Assembly (NCBI GenBank): GCA_027491075.1
Contig: JAIXWX010000008.1
Span: 62,001-126,000 of the forward strand
DNA length: 64,000 nt
Source of the DNA: Flavobacteriales bacterium
GTDB lineage: Bacteria; Bacteroidota; Bacteroidia; Flavobacteriales_D; Sanyastnellaceae
Direction of reading: 5' to 3'
The notes beneath the pieces were generated by a model. It ran no database searches. It was given only the letters and a program-made list of their open reading frames with translations, and had not been told where the DNA came from. The position numbers and the translations under genes are program-made. How positions within the stretch are numbered: the first letter of the stretch is position 1; every line of letters begins with the position of its first letter. Positions 16,431 through 24,040 of the stretch are shown here, piece by piece.

Positions 16431-17738
16431 ATGTCATCTTTTGAAATTGTAGGTGGAAATAAACTTAAGGGAACTGTTATTCCTCAAGGTGCTAAGAACG
16501 AAGCCCTACAAATTATTTGTGCGGTATTGCTCACGGCAGAAGAAGTGACGATTACCAATATACCTGAAATCGTGGATGTCTTGAAGTTGATAGATTTATT
16601 GCAAGACATGGGTGTTAAGGTGAAGAAATTGGCAAAGGGTCATTATGTATTTCAAGCGGATGCAGTAGATATGGAATTCTTGAAGTCTGCGGATTATAAA
16701 AAGAAAGCAGCAGCGTTACGAGGTTCTATTATGGTGGTTGGACCCCTTCTTGCTCGATTTGGAAAAGGTTATATTCCAAAGCCGGGTGGAGATAAGATCG
16801 GTCGAAGAAGATTGGATACTCACTTTCTTGGCTTTCAAAATTTAGGAGCCACCTTCCACTATGATCAAGGCGATAGTTTTTACAGCGTGGAAGCTTCGAA
16901 TCTAAGAGGTACCTATATGCTTTTGGATGAGGCTTCTGTTACTGGAACGGCAAACATTGTAATGGCTGCCTGCATGGCAGAAGGAACTACAACCATTTAT
17001 AATGCTGCTTGTGAACCTTATCTTCAGCAATTGTGTGGAATGATTAATCGCATGGGTGGAAAGATAACTGGTTTAGGATCGAACTTACTTGTTATAGAAG
17101 GCGTGAGTAATCTTGGCGGGTGCACGCACCGCTGCCTGCCCGATATGATTGAAATAGGAAGTTTTATAGGAATGGCCGCAATGACTCGAGGAGAAATTAC
17201 CATCAAAGATGTGGGCTACGAACATTTGGGAATCATTCCAGAGGTCTTTAGAAGAATGGGTATAACTGTGGATAGAAGGGGAGATGACTTATACATTCCA
17301 GAACATGACCACTACGAAATAGATACTTTCATTGATGGTTCAATCATGACTATCAGTGATGCACCTTGGCCTGGATTTACACCTGATTTGATTTCTATAG
17401 CATTGGTTACAGCTACTCAAGCAAGAGGTAGTGTCCTCATACATCAGAAAATGTTTGAAAGCAGACTTTTCTTTGTGGACAAACTCATTGATATGGGTGC
17501 GCAAATAATCCTTTGTGACCCGCACCGTGCGACGGTTATTGGCTTAGATCGTCAAAGCAGCTTAAAAGGAGTGACCATGACTTCTCCCGACATCAGGGCC
17601 GGAGTGAGTCTTCTTATTGCTGCCTTAGGAGCGAAAGGCAAATCAATAATTCACAATATCGAACAAATCGATAGAGGTTACCAAGATATCGAGCAAAGAC
17701 TGCAAGCATTGGGAGCAGATATTAAAAGAGTAAATTAG
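16431..17738 (+). CDS. murA: UDP-N-acetylglucosamine 1-carboxyvinyltransferase (MurA)
   Basis: It adds enolpyruvate from phosphoenolpyruvate to UDP-GlcNAc, the first committed step of peptidoglycan synthesis, in the cytoplasm. It has 435 residues, the usual length, with the N-terminal IPQGAKNEALQ substrate motif. The active-site loop reads PGGDKIGRRRLDTH, with Asp (residue 121) where E. coli MurA has Cys115. The Cys-to-Asp form is active and not alkylated by fosfomycin in enzymes where it has been studied. The C-terminal GxxxxHNIEQIDRGY region is also present. It appears monocistronic: it follows the PorP/SprF gene by 89 bases and precedes a separate promoter at 17771. Confidence 0.95.
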   Translation: MSSFEIVGGNKLKGTVIPQGAKNEALQIICAVLLTAEEVTITNIPEIVDVLKLIDLLQDMGVKVKKLAKGHYVFQADAVDMEFLKSADYKKKAAALRGSIMVVGPLLARFGKGYIPKPGGDKIGRRRLDTHFLGFQNLGATFHYDQGDSFYSVEASNLRGTYMLLDEASVTGTANIVMAACMAEGTTTIYNAACEPYLQQLCGMINRMGGKITGLGSNLLVIEGVSNLGGCTHRCLPDMIEIGSFIGMAAMTRGEITIKDVGYEHLGIIPEVFRRMGITVDRRGDDLYIPEHDHYEIDTFIDGSIMTISDAPWPGFTPDLISIALVTATQARGSVLIHQKMFESRLFFVDKLIDMGAQIILCDPHRATVIGLDRQSSLKGVTMTSPDIRAGVSLLIAALGAKGKSIIHNIEQIDRGYQDIEQRLQALGADIKRVN

Positions 17739-17770
17739 AAACTCATATTTTGGGATCCTTTGGCAGAGTA

Positions 17771-17804
17771 TTTGGCAACGGATTGCAGTAATTTTTTAAT
17801 TTTG
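17771..17804 (+). promoter_or_regulatory. Bacteroidetes-type promoter for the TlpA-like gene
   Basis: TTTG at 17771-17774 and TAATTTTG at 17797-17804, with 22 bases between, close to the TTTG-N19-21-TAnnTTTG consensus. The ATG is 17 bases downstream. Confidence 0.6.
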
Positions 17805-17821
17805 ACCGTAATTTATATCAC

Positions 17822-18388
17822 ATGAAGAAAGTAATTGTATCCCTATTAACTGTTGTCGCAATAGCTTCAGCTTATAGTTTTACTATTGAAAAAGAAAACG
17901 CTAGCGCTCCAAAAACAGATAGACCCCAGCCAAAGGTTGGAACTGCCATTGGTGATACAGCTCCAGAAATTGAATTGATGGGAGTGGATGGAAAGCCTCA
18001 GAAATTGAGCAGCTTGAAGGGTAAAATGGTGCTGATTGATTTTTGGGCAAGTTGGTGCGGACCTTGTCGCAGAGAGAACCCGAATGTAGTGGGTGCTTAT
18101 AAAAAATATAAGAAGGCGAAATTCAAGACAGCTAAAGGGTTTGAGATATTTAGTGTATCACTCGATAACAACGCTGAAGCTTGGAAAGCAGCCATTGCAA
18201 AAGATGGCCTGGTTTGGAAAAATCATGTTAGTGATCTTAAAGGTTGGAATAGTTCTGCCGCAGCCTTGTATGGCGTGTCTAGCATTCCAATGAGCTTCTT
18301 GATTGACGAAAATGGAATTATTGTAGCCAAAAACCTGAGAGGTCTTGAGCTACACACGAAGATTGACGCTTATGTAAAGTCCCTGTAA
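17822..18388 (+). CDS. Exported TlpA/ResA-like thioredoxin-fold protein
   Basis: A 188-residue periplasmic thiol-disulfide oxidoreductase. An N-terminal signal segment (MKKVIVSLLTVVAIASAYSF) is followed by an AhpC/TSA-Redoxin-type fold with VLIDFWASWCGPCRRENP (C79, C82). SIPMSFLIDENG contains the cis-Pro loop. A short insertion (KKAKFKTAKGFEIF) is typical of Bacteroidetes TlpA proteins. Such proteins reduce disulfides in cytochrome c maturation or envelope proteins; the substrate cannot be told here. It has its own promoter and a terminator hairpin that overlaps its stop codon, so it is monocistronic. Confidence 0.88.
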   Translation: MKKVIVSLLTVVAIASAYSFTIEKENASAPKTDRPQPKVGTAIGDTAPEIELMGVDGKPQKLSSLKGKMVLIDFWASWCGPCRRENPNVVGAYKKYKKAKFKTAKGFEIFSVSLDNNAEAWKAAIAKDGLVWKNHVSDLKGWNSSAAALYGVSSIPMSFLIDENGIIVAKNLRGLELHTKIDAYVKSL

Positions 18389-18401
18389 CAGGGACTTTTT
18401 T
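18376..18401 (+). terminator. Terminator overlapping the TlpA-like stop codon
   Basis: A 10-bp perfect stem AAAGTCCCTG / CAGGGACTTT with loop TAA, followed by further T residues. The three-base loop is the stop codon of the upstream gene (18386-18388). Confidence 0.85.
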
Positions 18402-18474
18402 GTATCTGCCAATTTTTCCAACTTCTTGGCGCTGGCTTGGAAGTTGAATATCCGCGATTAAAATAGAATTCGTC

Positions 18475-19056
18475 ATGACAAACGAGAAGTTCGAAACCAA
18501 CGAATCACCAGCAGAGTCTCAGGCAGCGGAGCAAAATCAAGAGGCGCTTCATCAAGAACAGCCTGTCCAGGAAACGGAGAAGGCTGACAGCACATCTGAA
18601 CAAATGTCAGAGTCTGATCAATTGAAGAAAGAACTCGCCGATTGGAAGGATAAATACACCAGACTTTTTGCGGAGTTTGATAATTTCCGAAAGAGAAATG
18701 CAAAGGAGCGTATTGAGATACTTCAAACAGCAGGTAGCGATATCATCAAAGAGCTCTTGCCCATCTTGGATGATTTTGACAGAGCGGCGAAAGCCAATGA
18801 AAATCTTGAAGATGTTGTGGTAATCAAAGAAGGATTTTCTCTCATTCACCACAAACTATACAAAAGACTTGAATCAAGAGGGCTAAAACCAATACAGTGC
18901 ATGAATCAGCCTTTTGATACTGATTTTCACGAGGCCATTACTTCTATTCCGGCACCAGAGGAATCTCTTAAAGGAAAGGTAGTAGATGAAGTGGAGAAGG
19001 GTTATGTACTTCACGATAAAGTAATTCGATTTTCAAAAGTGGTCATTGGCCAGTAA
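18475..19056 (+). CDS. grpE: Nucleotide exchange factor GrpE
   Basis: A cytosolic co-chaperone that releases ADP from DnaK. It has 193 residues. A long acidic, Glu/Gln-rich disordered N-terminus (about 1-55) is followed by the dimerising coiled coil (LKKELADWKDKYTRLFAEFD) and the conserved NFRKRNAKER helix. The C-terminal beta-domain has ESRGLKPIQ, FDTDFHEAI and a closing GYVLHDKVIRFSKVVIG, all diagnostic. dnaJ starts 9 bases downstream, so the two form an operon; dnaK is not in this window. No CIRCE-like inverted repeat was noticed upstream. Confidence 0.96.
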   Translation: MTNEKFETNESPAESQAAEQNQEALHQEQPVQETEKADSTSEQMSESDQLKKELADWKDKYTRLFAEFDNFRKRNAKERIEILQTAGSDIIKELLPILDDFDRAAKANENLEDVVVIKEGFSLIHHKLYKRLESRGLKPIQCMNQPFDTDFHEAITSIPAPEESLKGKVVDEVEKGYVLHDKVIRFSKVVIGQ

Positions 19057-19065
19057 AAGAATGAT

Positions 19066-20190
19066 ATGGCAAAAAGAGATTATTATGATGTTTTAGGCCT
19101 TTCGCGTAGCGCATCGGAGGCGGATATTAAAAAAGCCTATCGACAACTGGCCCTGAAATATCACCCCGATAAGAATCCCGGAAATAAAGAAGCTGAAGAT
19201 CGCTTTAAGGAAGCTGCGGAAGCCTATGACGTGTTGAGTAGCCCAGAGAAAAAACAGCGCTACGATCAATTTGGACATGCTGGAATGGGTGGTAGTGGCG
19301 GCTTTGGTGGTGGTGGAAGCATGAATATGGATGATATCTTCTCGCAGTTCGGAGATATCTTTGGCAGTGCCTTTGGTGGTGGATTCGGAGGTGGCTTTGG
19401 CGGCGGTGGATCACAAGGACGAAGAGTGAAAGGTTCGAACCTGCGAATCAAAGTAAAACTTAACTTGGAAGAAATAGCTCTTGGTACTACCAAGAAGATC
19501 AAGGTCTTTAAATTAGTAAATGCAGAAGGTCTCACCTATGATACTTGCGCAACGTGCCGCGGAGCAGGCCAAGTGAGACGAGTAACCAACACCATCCTTG
19601 GTCAAATGCAAACTACAACTACTTGTCCAGCCTGTCATGGTGCTGGAAAAGTCATTAAGAGCAAGCCGAAGGATGCCGATGAACATGGTCAAAAGAGACA
19701 AGAAGAACTAATTGAAATAAATATTCCCGCGGGTGTTGCAGAAGGAATGACCCTAAATGTTGCGGGTAAAGGAAACGCGGGTCCGTATGGAGGGGTGCCA
19801 GGTGACTTATTGGTCCAAATAGAAGAGGAGGAGCATCCAGAATTGAAGAGAGAAGGAAATAATCTTTATTACGACTTGTATATCAACTTTGCGGATGCAG
19901 CTCTAGGCTGTTCTGTTGAAGTGCCTTTGGTGAAAGGAAAAGCTCAAATTAAACTTGAGCCTGGAACTCAAAGTGGAAAAATCCTTCGCTTGAAAGGCAA
20001 GGGTGTTCCCGAAGTGAACTCTTATGCTACAGGGGATTTGCTCATCAACGTTAATGTTTGGACTCCTGTAAAGTTAAATGAAGAAGAAAGAAAGTGGTTG
20101 GAGAAGCTCAGAACCTCTTCTAACTTCCAACCAACTCCTTCTGGAAAGGACAAAAGCTTTTTCCAAAAAGTTAAAGAAATGTTTGGATAG
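19066..20190 (+). CDS. dnaJ: Chaperone DnaJ with reduced zinc finger
   Basis: A J-domain co-chaperone that stimulates DnaK ATPase. The 374-residue protein has the J domain at 1-70 with HPD (KYHPDKNPG), a long Gly/Phe-rich linker at about 75-125 and the peptide-binding beta-domains. The zinc region keeps only two CXXCXGXG motifs, CATCRGAG (C161) and CPACHGAG (C187), instead of the usual four, so only one zinc site can form. The spacing sequence [14 protein letters not shown] is typical of Flavobacteria DnaJ, where I believe this half-finger is common. The C-terminus ends [12 protein letters not shown]. It is co-transcribed with grpE. Confidence 0.95.
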   Translation: MAKRDYYDVLGLSRSASEADIKKAYRQLALKYHPDKNPGNKEAEDRFKEAAEAYDVLSSPEKKQRYDQFGHAGMGGSGGFGGGGSMNMDDIFSQFGDIFGSAFGGGFGGGFGGGGSQGRRVKGSNLRIKVKLNLEEIALGTTKKIKVFKLVNAEGLTYDTCATCRGAGQVRRVTNTILGQMQTTTTCPACHGAGKVIKSKPKDADEHGQKRQEELIEINIPAGVAEGMTLNVAGKGNAGPYGGVPGDLLVQIEEEEHPELKREGNNLYYDLYINFADAALGCSVEVPLVKGKAQIKLEPGTQSGKILRLKGKGVPEVNSYATGDLLINVNVWTPVKLNEEERKWLEKLRTSSNFQPTPSGKDKSFFQKVKEMFG

Positions 20191-20235
20191 TATTTTTATG
20201 CCTGATTATCTGTATCATTGATAAAAATAAGGTTT

Positions 20236-20943
20236 ATGAATAGCTTGAAGTTTTTGATCCCAGCCGTCATGATTTTCTCATGTACTCAGAAAGTCGCAGA
20301 GAGCACCCAAAAGAAAGATGTGAGAATTTTCGAATCGACCGCTGCATTTTCGAAAACAGCTTTAGTTGGGATAGGAATCATTGAGCTCGCTCGTGGATTT
20401 GATACATACCAAATGAGCCCAGTAATTCGTAAAGAAAACGATAGAAATTGGGTTGATTTTGATGATAAGCGAAAATACCTAGGAGAGATTTATCAAGGCG
20501 TGACAGCTTCTTCAGAAGGACTCGATATGCGCCTTTCTCCGCGCCTATTAAATGTAGGCCCAGACTTCGTAAGTATAGCCTTTGATTGTGTGAGAGTTAC
20601 AGAAGATAGTTATGTTGTAATGATCAACAAGCAGACAGCCGAGCTCGCAGAGATTAAAAAAGATGACGCTCGTTTTACCTACTTAGATTTGAATACCTAC
20701 GCGCAAGAACACACCAAATTTGGTTTTGAGTTTGACCCATCAACCAATCCTCTTCGTACTGCACCCTCAGATGATGCATCTTTAGCAATATCTGATAAAG
20801 GAGACTCAGCTTGGAAAAATGCCAAAAGCAGTAGAATAGAGGCGGAATGGATGGAAATTCAAGTGAGTGAAACCCAGGAAAAAGGGTGGATTCGTTGGAG
20901 AAATGGAGAGGATATGCTTATTCGTTTTAACGAAGGCTGCTAG
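20236..20943 (+). CDS. Predicted lipoprotein of unknown function
   Basis: Starting at the ATG at 20236 it encodes 235 residues with a lipoprotein signal MNSLKFLIPAVMIFSC (Cys16). A longer frame from TTG 20218 adds six residues. I recognise no family. The mature part contains an AALVGIGIIELARGF-like start, a central VGPDFVSIAFDCVRVTEDSYVV segment and a C-terminal GWIRWRNGEDMLIRF that looks like an SH3-like strand pair. It stands alone 45 bases after dnaJ and converges on paaD with 4 bases between the stops. There is no clear link to either neighbour. Confidence 0.6.
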   Translation: MNSLKFLIPAVMIFSCTQKVAESTQKKDVRIFESTAAFSKTALVGIGIIELARGFDTYQMSPVIRKENDRNWVDFDDKRKYLGEIYQGVTASSEGLDMRLSPRLLNVGPDFVSIAFDCVRVTEDSYVVMINKQTAELAEIKKDDARFTYLDLNTYAQEHTKFGFEFDPSTNPLRTAPSDDASLAISDKGDSAWKNAKSSRIEAEWMEIQVSETQEKGWIRWRNGEDMLIRFNEGC

Positions 20944-20947
20944 TTTC

Positions 20948-21436
20948 TTAAATGCACTTAAAATAATCGAAAGGTTCTAGGCAATCTCCACATTTGTAGA
21001 GTGCTTTGCAAGCAGTGCTGCCAAATTGCGAAATCATAACCGTGTTCTTTGAGTTACAATGTGGGCAGCGAATATCTCTGATTTTGCCCATCAATAGCGA
21101 TTTGTCTGAGGAAGTACCTACAGGCGGAGCAATACCAGTTTGCCGAAGTTTTTCTTTTGCTTCATCAGTCATCCAATCCGTAGTCCAGGCCGGGGAAAGA
21201 ACTGTTTTTATAGAAAATGGGGCAATGTTTTTTTCTACCAAGATTTCCGCGATATCTTCTTCGATGGTCTTCATGGCAGGGCAACCGCTATAGGTGGGTG
21301 TAATTGTCACAACGACTTCTTGAGCGTTGATTTCCACGTTTCTTACAATTCCCATTTCCACGACATTGATCACAGGGATTTCTGGATCTTCAACTTCTGA
21401 TAAAATATCCCAAATCGCTTCTTCGCTGTACTTCAT
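20948..21436 (-). CDS. paaD: Phenylacetyl-CoA epoxidase accessory protein PaaD
   Basis: A 162-residue protein with an N-terminal MIP18/DUF59 domain (about 1-100: VEDPEIPVINVVEMGIVRNV and TITPTYSGCPAM) and a C-terminal zinc-ribbon-like segment (CPHCNSKNT...CKALYKCGDCLEPF). This architecture is PaaD (also called PaaJ), thought to help iron-sulfur or diiron maturation of the PaaABCE epoxidase. It is the last of paaB-paaC-paaD on the minus strand, 34 bases after paaC. The ring-opening and beta-oxidation genes of the pathway are not in this window. Confidence 0.93.
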   Translation of the reverse strand: MKYSEEAIWDILSEVEDPEIPVINVVEMGIVRNVEINAQEVVVTITPTYSGCPAMKTIEEDIAEILVEKNIAPFSIKTVLSPAWTTDWMTDEAKEKLRQTGIAPPVGTSSDKSLLMGKIRDIRCPHCNSKNTVMISQFGSTACKALYKCGDCLEPFDYFKCI

Positions 21437-21470
21437 GTTTTTTAAAACTTGTAAAAGCGAAAAGTGTTCT

Positions 21471-22226
21471 CTACCACTTGGAGTTTGGATAGGTTCTTTG
21501 TAGAAACTGCATGTCCGCTAGGATGTAGCCCAGGTGTTCGGTGTGCTTTCCATGTTTTCCTCCCTTATGAAACCATGCGTCGACAGGTTTTTCCAAAGTG
21601 GCTTCTCGAATGATTGAGGAAATCATGAGGTCCCAATCAGATTTGAGTAAAGATAAATTGACTCCGATACCACTTTCAAAAGCTACTTCATCAAGAGCGT
21701 CGTTCAAGAACATTTCACCTGTAAATTCCCAAATTTCATTCAAGGCGGTTTGCAATCGTTGATTCGATTCTTCTGTGCCATCACCAAGGCGCTTCATCCA
21801 GTCAGCACTGTGTTGCCAGTGGTATCTTACTTCTTTTATGGACTTTTCAGCAAATCCTTTAAAAAACTCATTTTTAGAATTCGAGAGTTCTCTCAAAAAA
21901 AGATAATAGAAAGAGGTGAATAAGAACTGACGAGCAATCGTGTATCCATAATCACCGTTGGGTAGTTCTGCGATAAGAAGATTTTTGAAATCAGGGACGT
22001 CGCGCAAAAACGCAAGTTGATCTTCATCCCTTCCTAGATTTTCAATCTCAGCTGCATACTTGAGCATGTTCGTGGCTTGACCGAGATAATCCAAAGCAGT
22101 ATTTGTAAGTGCTATATCTTCTTCTAAGGCCGGACCATGCCCGCACCATTCACTCAAACGCTGTCCATAAATAAGAGAAGTATCTCCTATTCTCAGTGCA
22201 TATTCAAAGATTTGTTCCTTTGTCAT
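21471..22226 (-). CDS. paaC: Phenylacetyl-CoA epoxidase subunit PaaC
   Basis: The structural, non-catalytic partner of PaaA in the multicomponent epoxidase that converts phenylacetyl-CoA to its 1,2-epoxide. The protein is 251 residues of ferritin-like helical fold. Family segments seen are GDTSLIYGQRLSEWCGHGPALEEDIAL, NYLGQA-type helices, SFYYLFL and EVRYHWQHSADWMKRLGDGTEES. It starts 1 base after the paaB stop. Complex formation with PaaA, encoded 2.7 kb away on the same strand, is expected from the family. Confidence 0.95.
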   Translation of the reverse strand: MTKEQIFEYALRIGDTSLIYGQRLSEWCGHGPALEEDIALTNTALDYLGQATNMLKYAAEIENLGRDEDQLAFLRDVPDFKNLLIAELPNGDYGYTIARQFLFTSFYYLFLRELSNSKNEFFKGFAEKSIKEVRYHWQHSADWMKRLGDGTEESNQRLQTALNEIWEFTGEMFLNDALDEVAFESGIGVNLSLLKSDWDLMISSIIREATLEKPVDAWFHKGGKHGKHTEHLGYILADMQFLQRTYPNSKW

Positions 22227-22227
22227 A

Positions 22228-22515
22228 TTACATGTGACCTATTTCAGGTGGAATATCATAGAAAGTTGGGTGGCGATATACTTTATCATTCGCAGGATCA
22301 AAGAGGATTTCCTTTTCATCTGGAGAGGATGCGGTAATTTCATTGCTAGGAACTACCCAAATACTTACTCCTTCCATTCTTCGCGTATAAACGTCTCTTG
22401 CGTTTTCTATTGCCATTTTAGCATCAGCAGCATGCAGACTTCCTACATGCTTGTGCGCCAATCCACTTTTGCTTCGGATGAATATTTCAAATAGAGGCCA
22501 ATCTGCTTTGCTCAT
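22228..22515 (-). CDS. paaB: Phenylacetyl-CoA epoxidase subunit PaaB
   Basis: A small bridging subunit (95 residues) that links PaaAC heterodimers in the epoxidase complex. It matches the family from WPLFEIFIRSKSGLAHKHVGSLHAADAKMA to YTRRMEGVSIWVVPS and a C-terminal DKVYRHPTFYDIPPEIGHM. It lies directly upstream of paaC with 1 base between. paaA, usually the gene just before paaB, is instead found beyond a plus-strand cassette that starts about 220 bases upstream of this ATG. Confidence 0.95.
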   Translation of the reverse strand: MSKADWPLFEIFIRSKSGLAHKHVGSLHAADAKMAIENARDVYTRRMEGVSIWVVPSNEITASSPDEKEILFDPANDKVYRHPTFYDIPPEIGHM

Positions 22516-22739
22516 ATGATGAAAGAATTGTCTAAATTAGAGGGCTAAAATAACGGAGAATTTGTTGTTTTCTCTATGATTTTTGTTGGTATTATGGAAA
22601 TAGGTCAAGAATCACAGACGTATTTAGTAGATTCAGCTAGAATCAGAAATGAAGTTCTCAAAAGTTTAGGTTGTGTGTGACTTTTGTTACCGCCTTATAA
22701 CCAGCGCTTGCTTCAAATTTGCATAAAACAGAAAAGAGA

Positions 22740-23033
22740 ATGCAACTTCATGAAATTTTAAAGCAACCTAATGTGCGAATTATAGATGTGCGCAGTGTGG
22801 CGGAATTCAGCGGCGGCCATGTCATCGGCAGTACAAATATTCCTTTGAATGAAATTCCTAACAGAATTTCTGAATTGAGGGAAGTCACAGGACCCATAGT
22901 TCTATGTTGTGCCAGTGGTAACCGTAGCGGTCAGGCCACGACTTATTTGGAAGGCCTCGGATTTAACCAAGTCTATAATGGCGGTTCTTGGCTGGATGTA
23001 AATTATTTTTCTTCTAAAAACGGTACAATATGA
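22740..23033 (+). CDS. Cytosolic rhodanese-like protein 1
   Basis: A single-domain rhodanese (sulfurtransferase) of about 97 residues from ATG 22740; an upstream ATG at 22719 would add seven. It has the IIDVRSVAEFSGGHVIGSTNIPLNEIP opening and the active-site loop CASGNRS with catalytic Cys. There is no signal peptide, so it is cytosolic. It transfers a sulfane sulfur between thiols; the physiological donor is unknown. Its stop overlaps the ATG of the next rhodanese (ATGA). It begins a five-gene plus-strand cassette lying between paaB and paaA. Confidence 0.88.
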   Translation: MQLHEILKQPNVRIIDVRSVAEFSGGHVIGSTNIPLNEIPNRISELREVTGPIVLCCASGNRSGQATTYLEGLGFNQVYNGGSWLDVNYFSSKNGTI

Positions 23034-23326
23034 TATCAACAATAAAAAAATTCTTTGGAATGGAGTCGGTGGATATTGCCTCTTTGATTTCAGCAGGAGC
23101 TAAGGTTATTGATGTGCGCACCCCAGGGGAGTATGCAAGTGGCCACTTTAAAGGTTCAGTGAATATTCCATTGGATTCGATATCTTCCAAAATGAAATCC
23201 TTAGATAAAAGTAAGACTTACGTTTTGGTTTGTAGAAGCGGAATGCGCAGTTCAAGCGCTACAAAAATGCTGAAGGCAGCTGGATTTTCCAACGCCTATA
23301 ACGGAGGCAGTTGGACCAATATTTAA
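23030..23326 (+). CDS. Cytosolic rhodanese-like protein 2
   Basis: A 98-residue rhodanese domain with VIDVRTPGEYASGHFKGSVNIP and the active loop CRSGMRSSSATKML. A short N-terminal extension (MISTIKKFFGMESVDIASLI) is not a convincing signal peptide, so it is probably cytosolic. It overlaps rhodanese 1 by 4 bases and precedes rhodanese 3 by 10. The protein is clearly related to both neighbours, suggesting local duplication followed by divergence, including a change of cell compartment for the third copy. Confidence 0.88.
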   Translation: MISTIKKFFGMESVDIASLISAGAKVIDVRTPGEYASGHFKGSVNIPLDSISSKMKSLDKSKTYVLVCRSGMRSSSATKMLKAAGFSNAYNGGSWTNI

Positions 23327-23336
23327 ATTAATTTTT

Positions 23337-23732
23337 ATGAAAAAGGTATTATTAGTTTTCTCGATTGTGTTTACTTTGGTAGGAATACTTACCTCTTGCA
23401 ACGCACAAAGCCCTGGAGGTTCTGATTTAAAACCAAACGACTTTAAAGCACATGTGGATCAAACCAATGTACAGTTGCTGGACGTAAGAACACCGGAGGA
23501 GTATAGCGCTGGGCACATAAAAGGAAGTGTTAATCTAGATTGGTACGATGCTGCATTCAAGACGAAAGCTGCGACTTTAGATAAGTCTAAACCAGTTTAT
23601 GTTTACTGTGCGGTAGGAGGGAGAAGTGCACAAGCGAAGAACTTACTTCAATCTCTTGGGTTTACTTCAGTATTCAATCTTTCTGGGGGAATAGAGGCTT
23701 GGAAAAAAATGAATTTACCAATCGAAAAATGA
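23337..23732 (+). CDS. Exported lipoprotein rhodanese (rhodanese 3)
   Basis: A 131-residue rhodanese preceded by a lipoprotein signal: MKKVLLVFSIVFTLVGILTSC, Cys21 in the lipobox, then NAQSPGG. The domain has LLDVRTPEEYSAGHIKGSVNLD and active loop CAVGGRSAQAKNLL with the catalytic Cys intact. It is therefore expected in the periplasm or outer membrane, unlike the two upstream copies. The thioredoxin gene overlaps its stop (ATGA). A sulfur-handling chain across the membrane is conceivable but not shown. Confidence 0.88.
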   Translation: MKKVLLVFSIVFTLVGILTSCNAQSPGGSDLKPNDFKAHVDQTNVQLLDVRTPEEYSAGHIKGSVNLDWYDAAFKTKAATLDKSKPVYVYCAVGGRSAQAKNLLQSLGFTSVFNLSGGIEAWKKMNLPIEK

Positions 23733-24040
23733 GCGAGCAGAAAGAAACATTTGGGGATATTATCAAAGGATCCATTCCTGTGCTCGTAGATTTCTATGCA
23801 ACCTGGTGTGGTCCTTGTCAATATCAGTTGCCCATTATGGATGAAGTTGCATCGGAAGTGGGTTCCAAAGCTCGAGTTTTAAAAGTAGATATTGATAAGA
23901 ACCAAGCATTGGCCGGTCAACTCGCAATTCGCAGTGTTCCAACATTGATGATTTTTAAGAGTGGCGAAGTGAAGTGGAGAGTGAGCGGGGTGAAAACCAA
24001 GGAAGAGTTGGTACAACTTCTAAATAATTATGCATCATGA
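23729..24040 (+). CDS. Thioredoxin
   Basis: A 103-residue cytosolic thioredoxin starting at the ATG overlapping the rhodanese 3 stop. It has VLVDFYATWCGPCQYQLPIM with C27 and C30, the buried Asp in VDIDKNQALA, and the cis-Pro IRSVPTLMIF. There is no signal peptide. The frame can be extended 10 codons upstream into the rhodanese gene, but the overlapping ATG is the family start. It may recharge or reduce the rhodanese persulfides; this is inferred from linkage only. The next gene overlaps by 4 bases. Confidence 0.92.
   Translation: MSEQKETFGDIIKGSIPVLVDFYATWCGPCQYQLPIMDEVASEVGSKARVLKVDIDKNQALAGQLAIRSVPTLMIFKSGEVKWRVSGVKTKEELVQLLNNYAS

Noticed and set aside
22516-22739. Riboswitch or other regulatory RNA between paaB and the rhodaneses
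   Set aside because: No conserved riboswitch core or strong hairpin could be recognised by eye.
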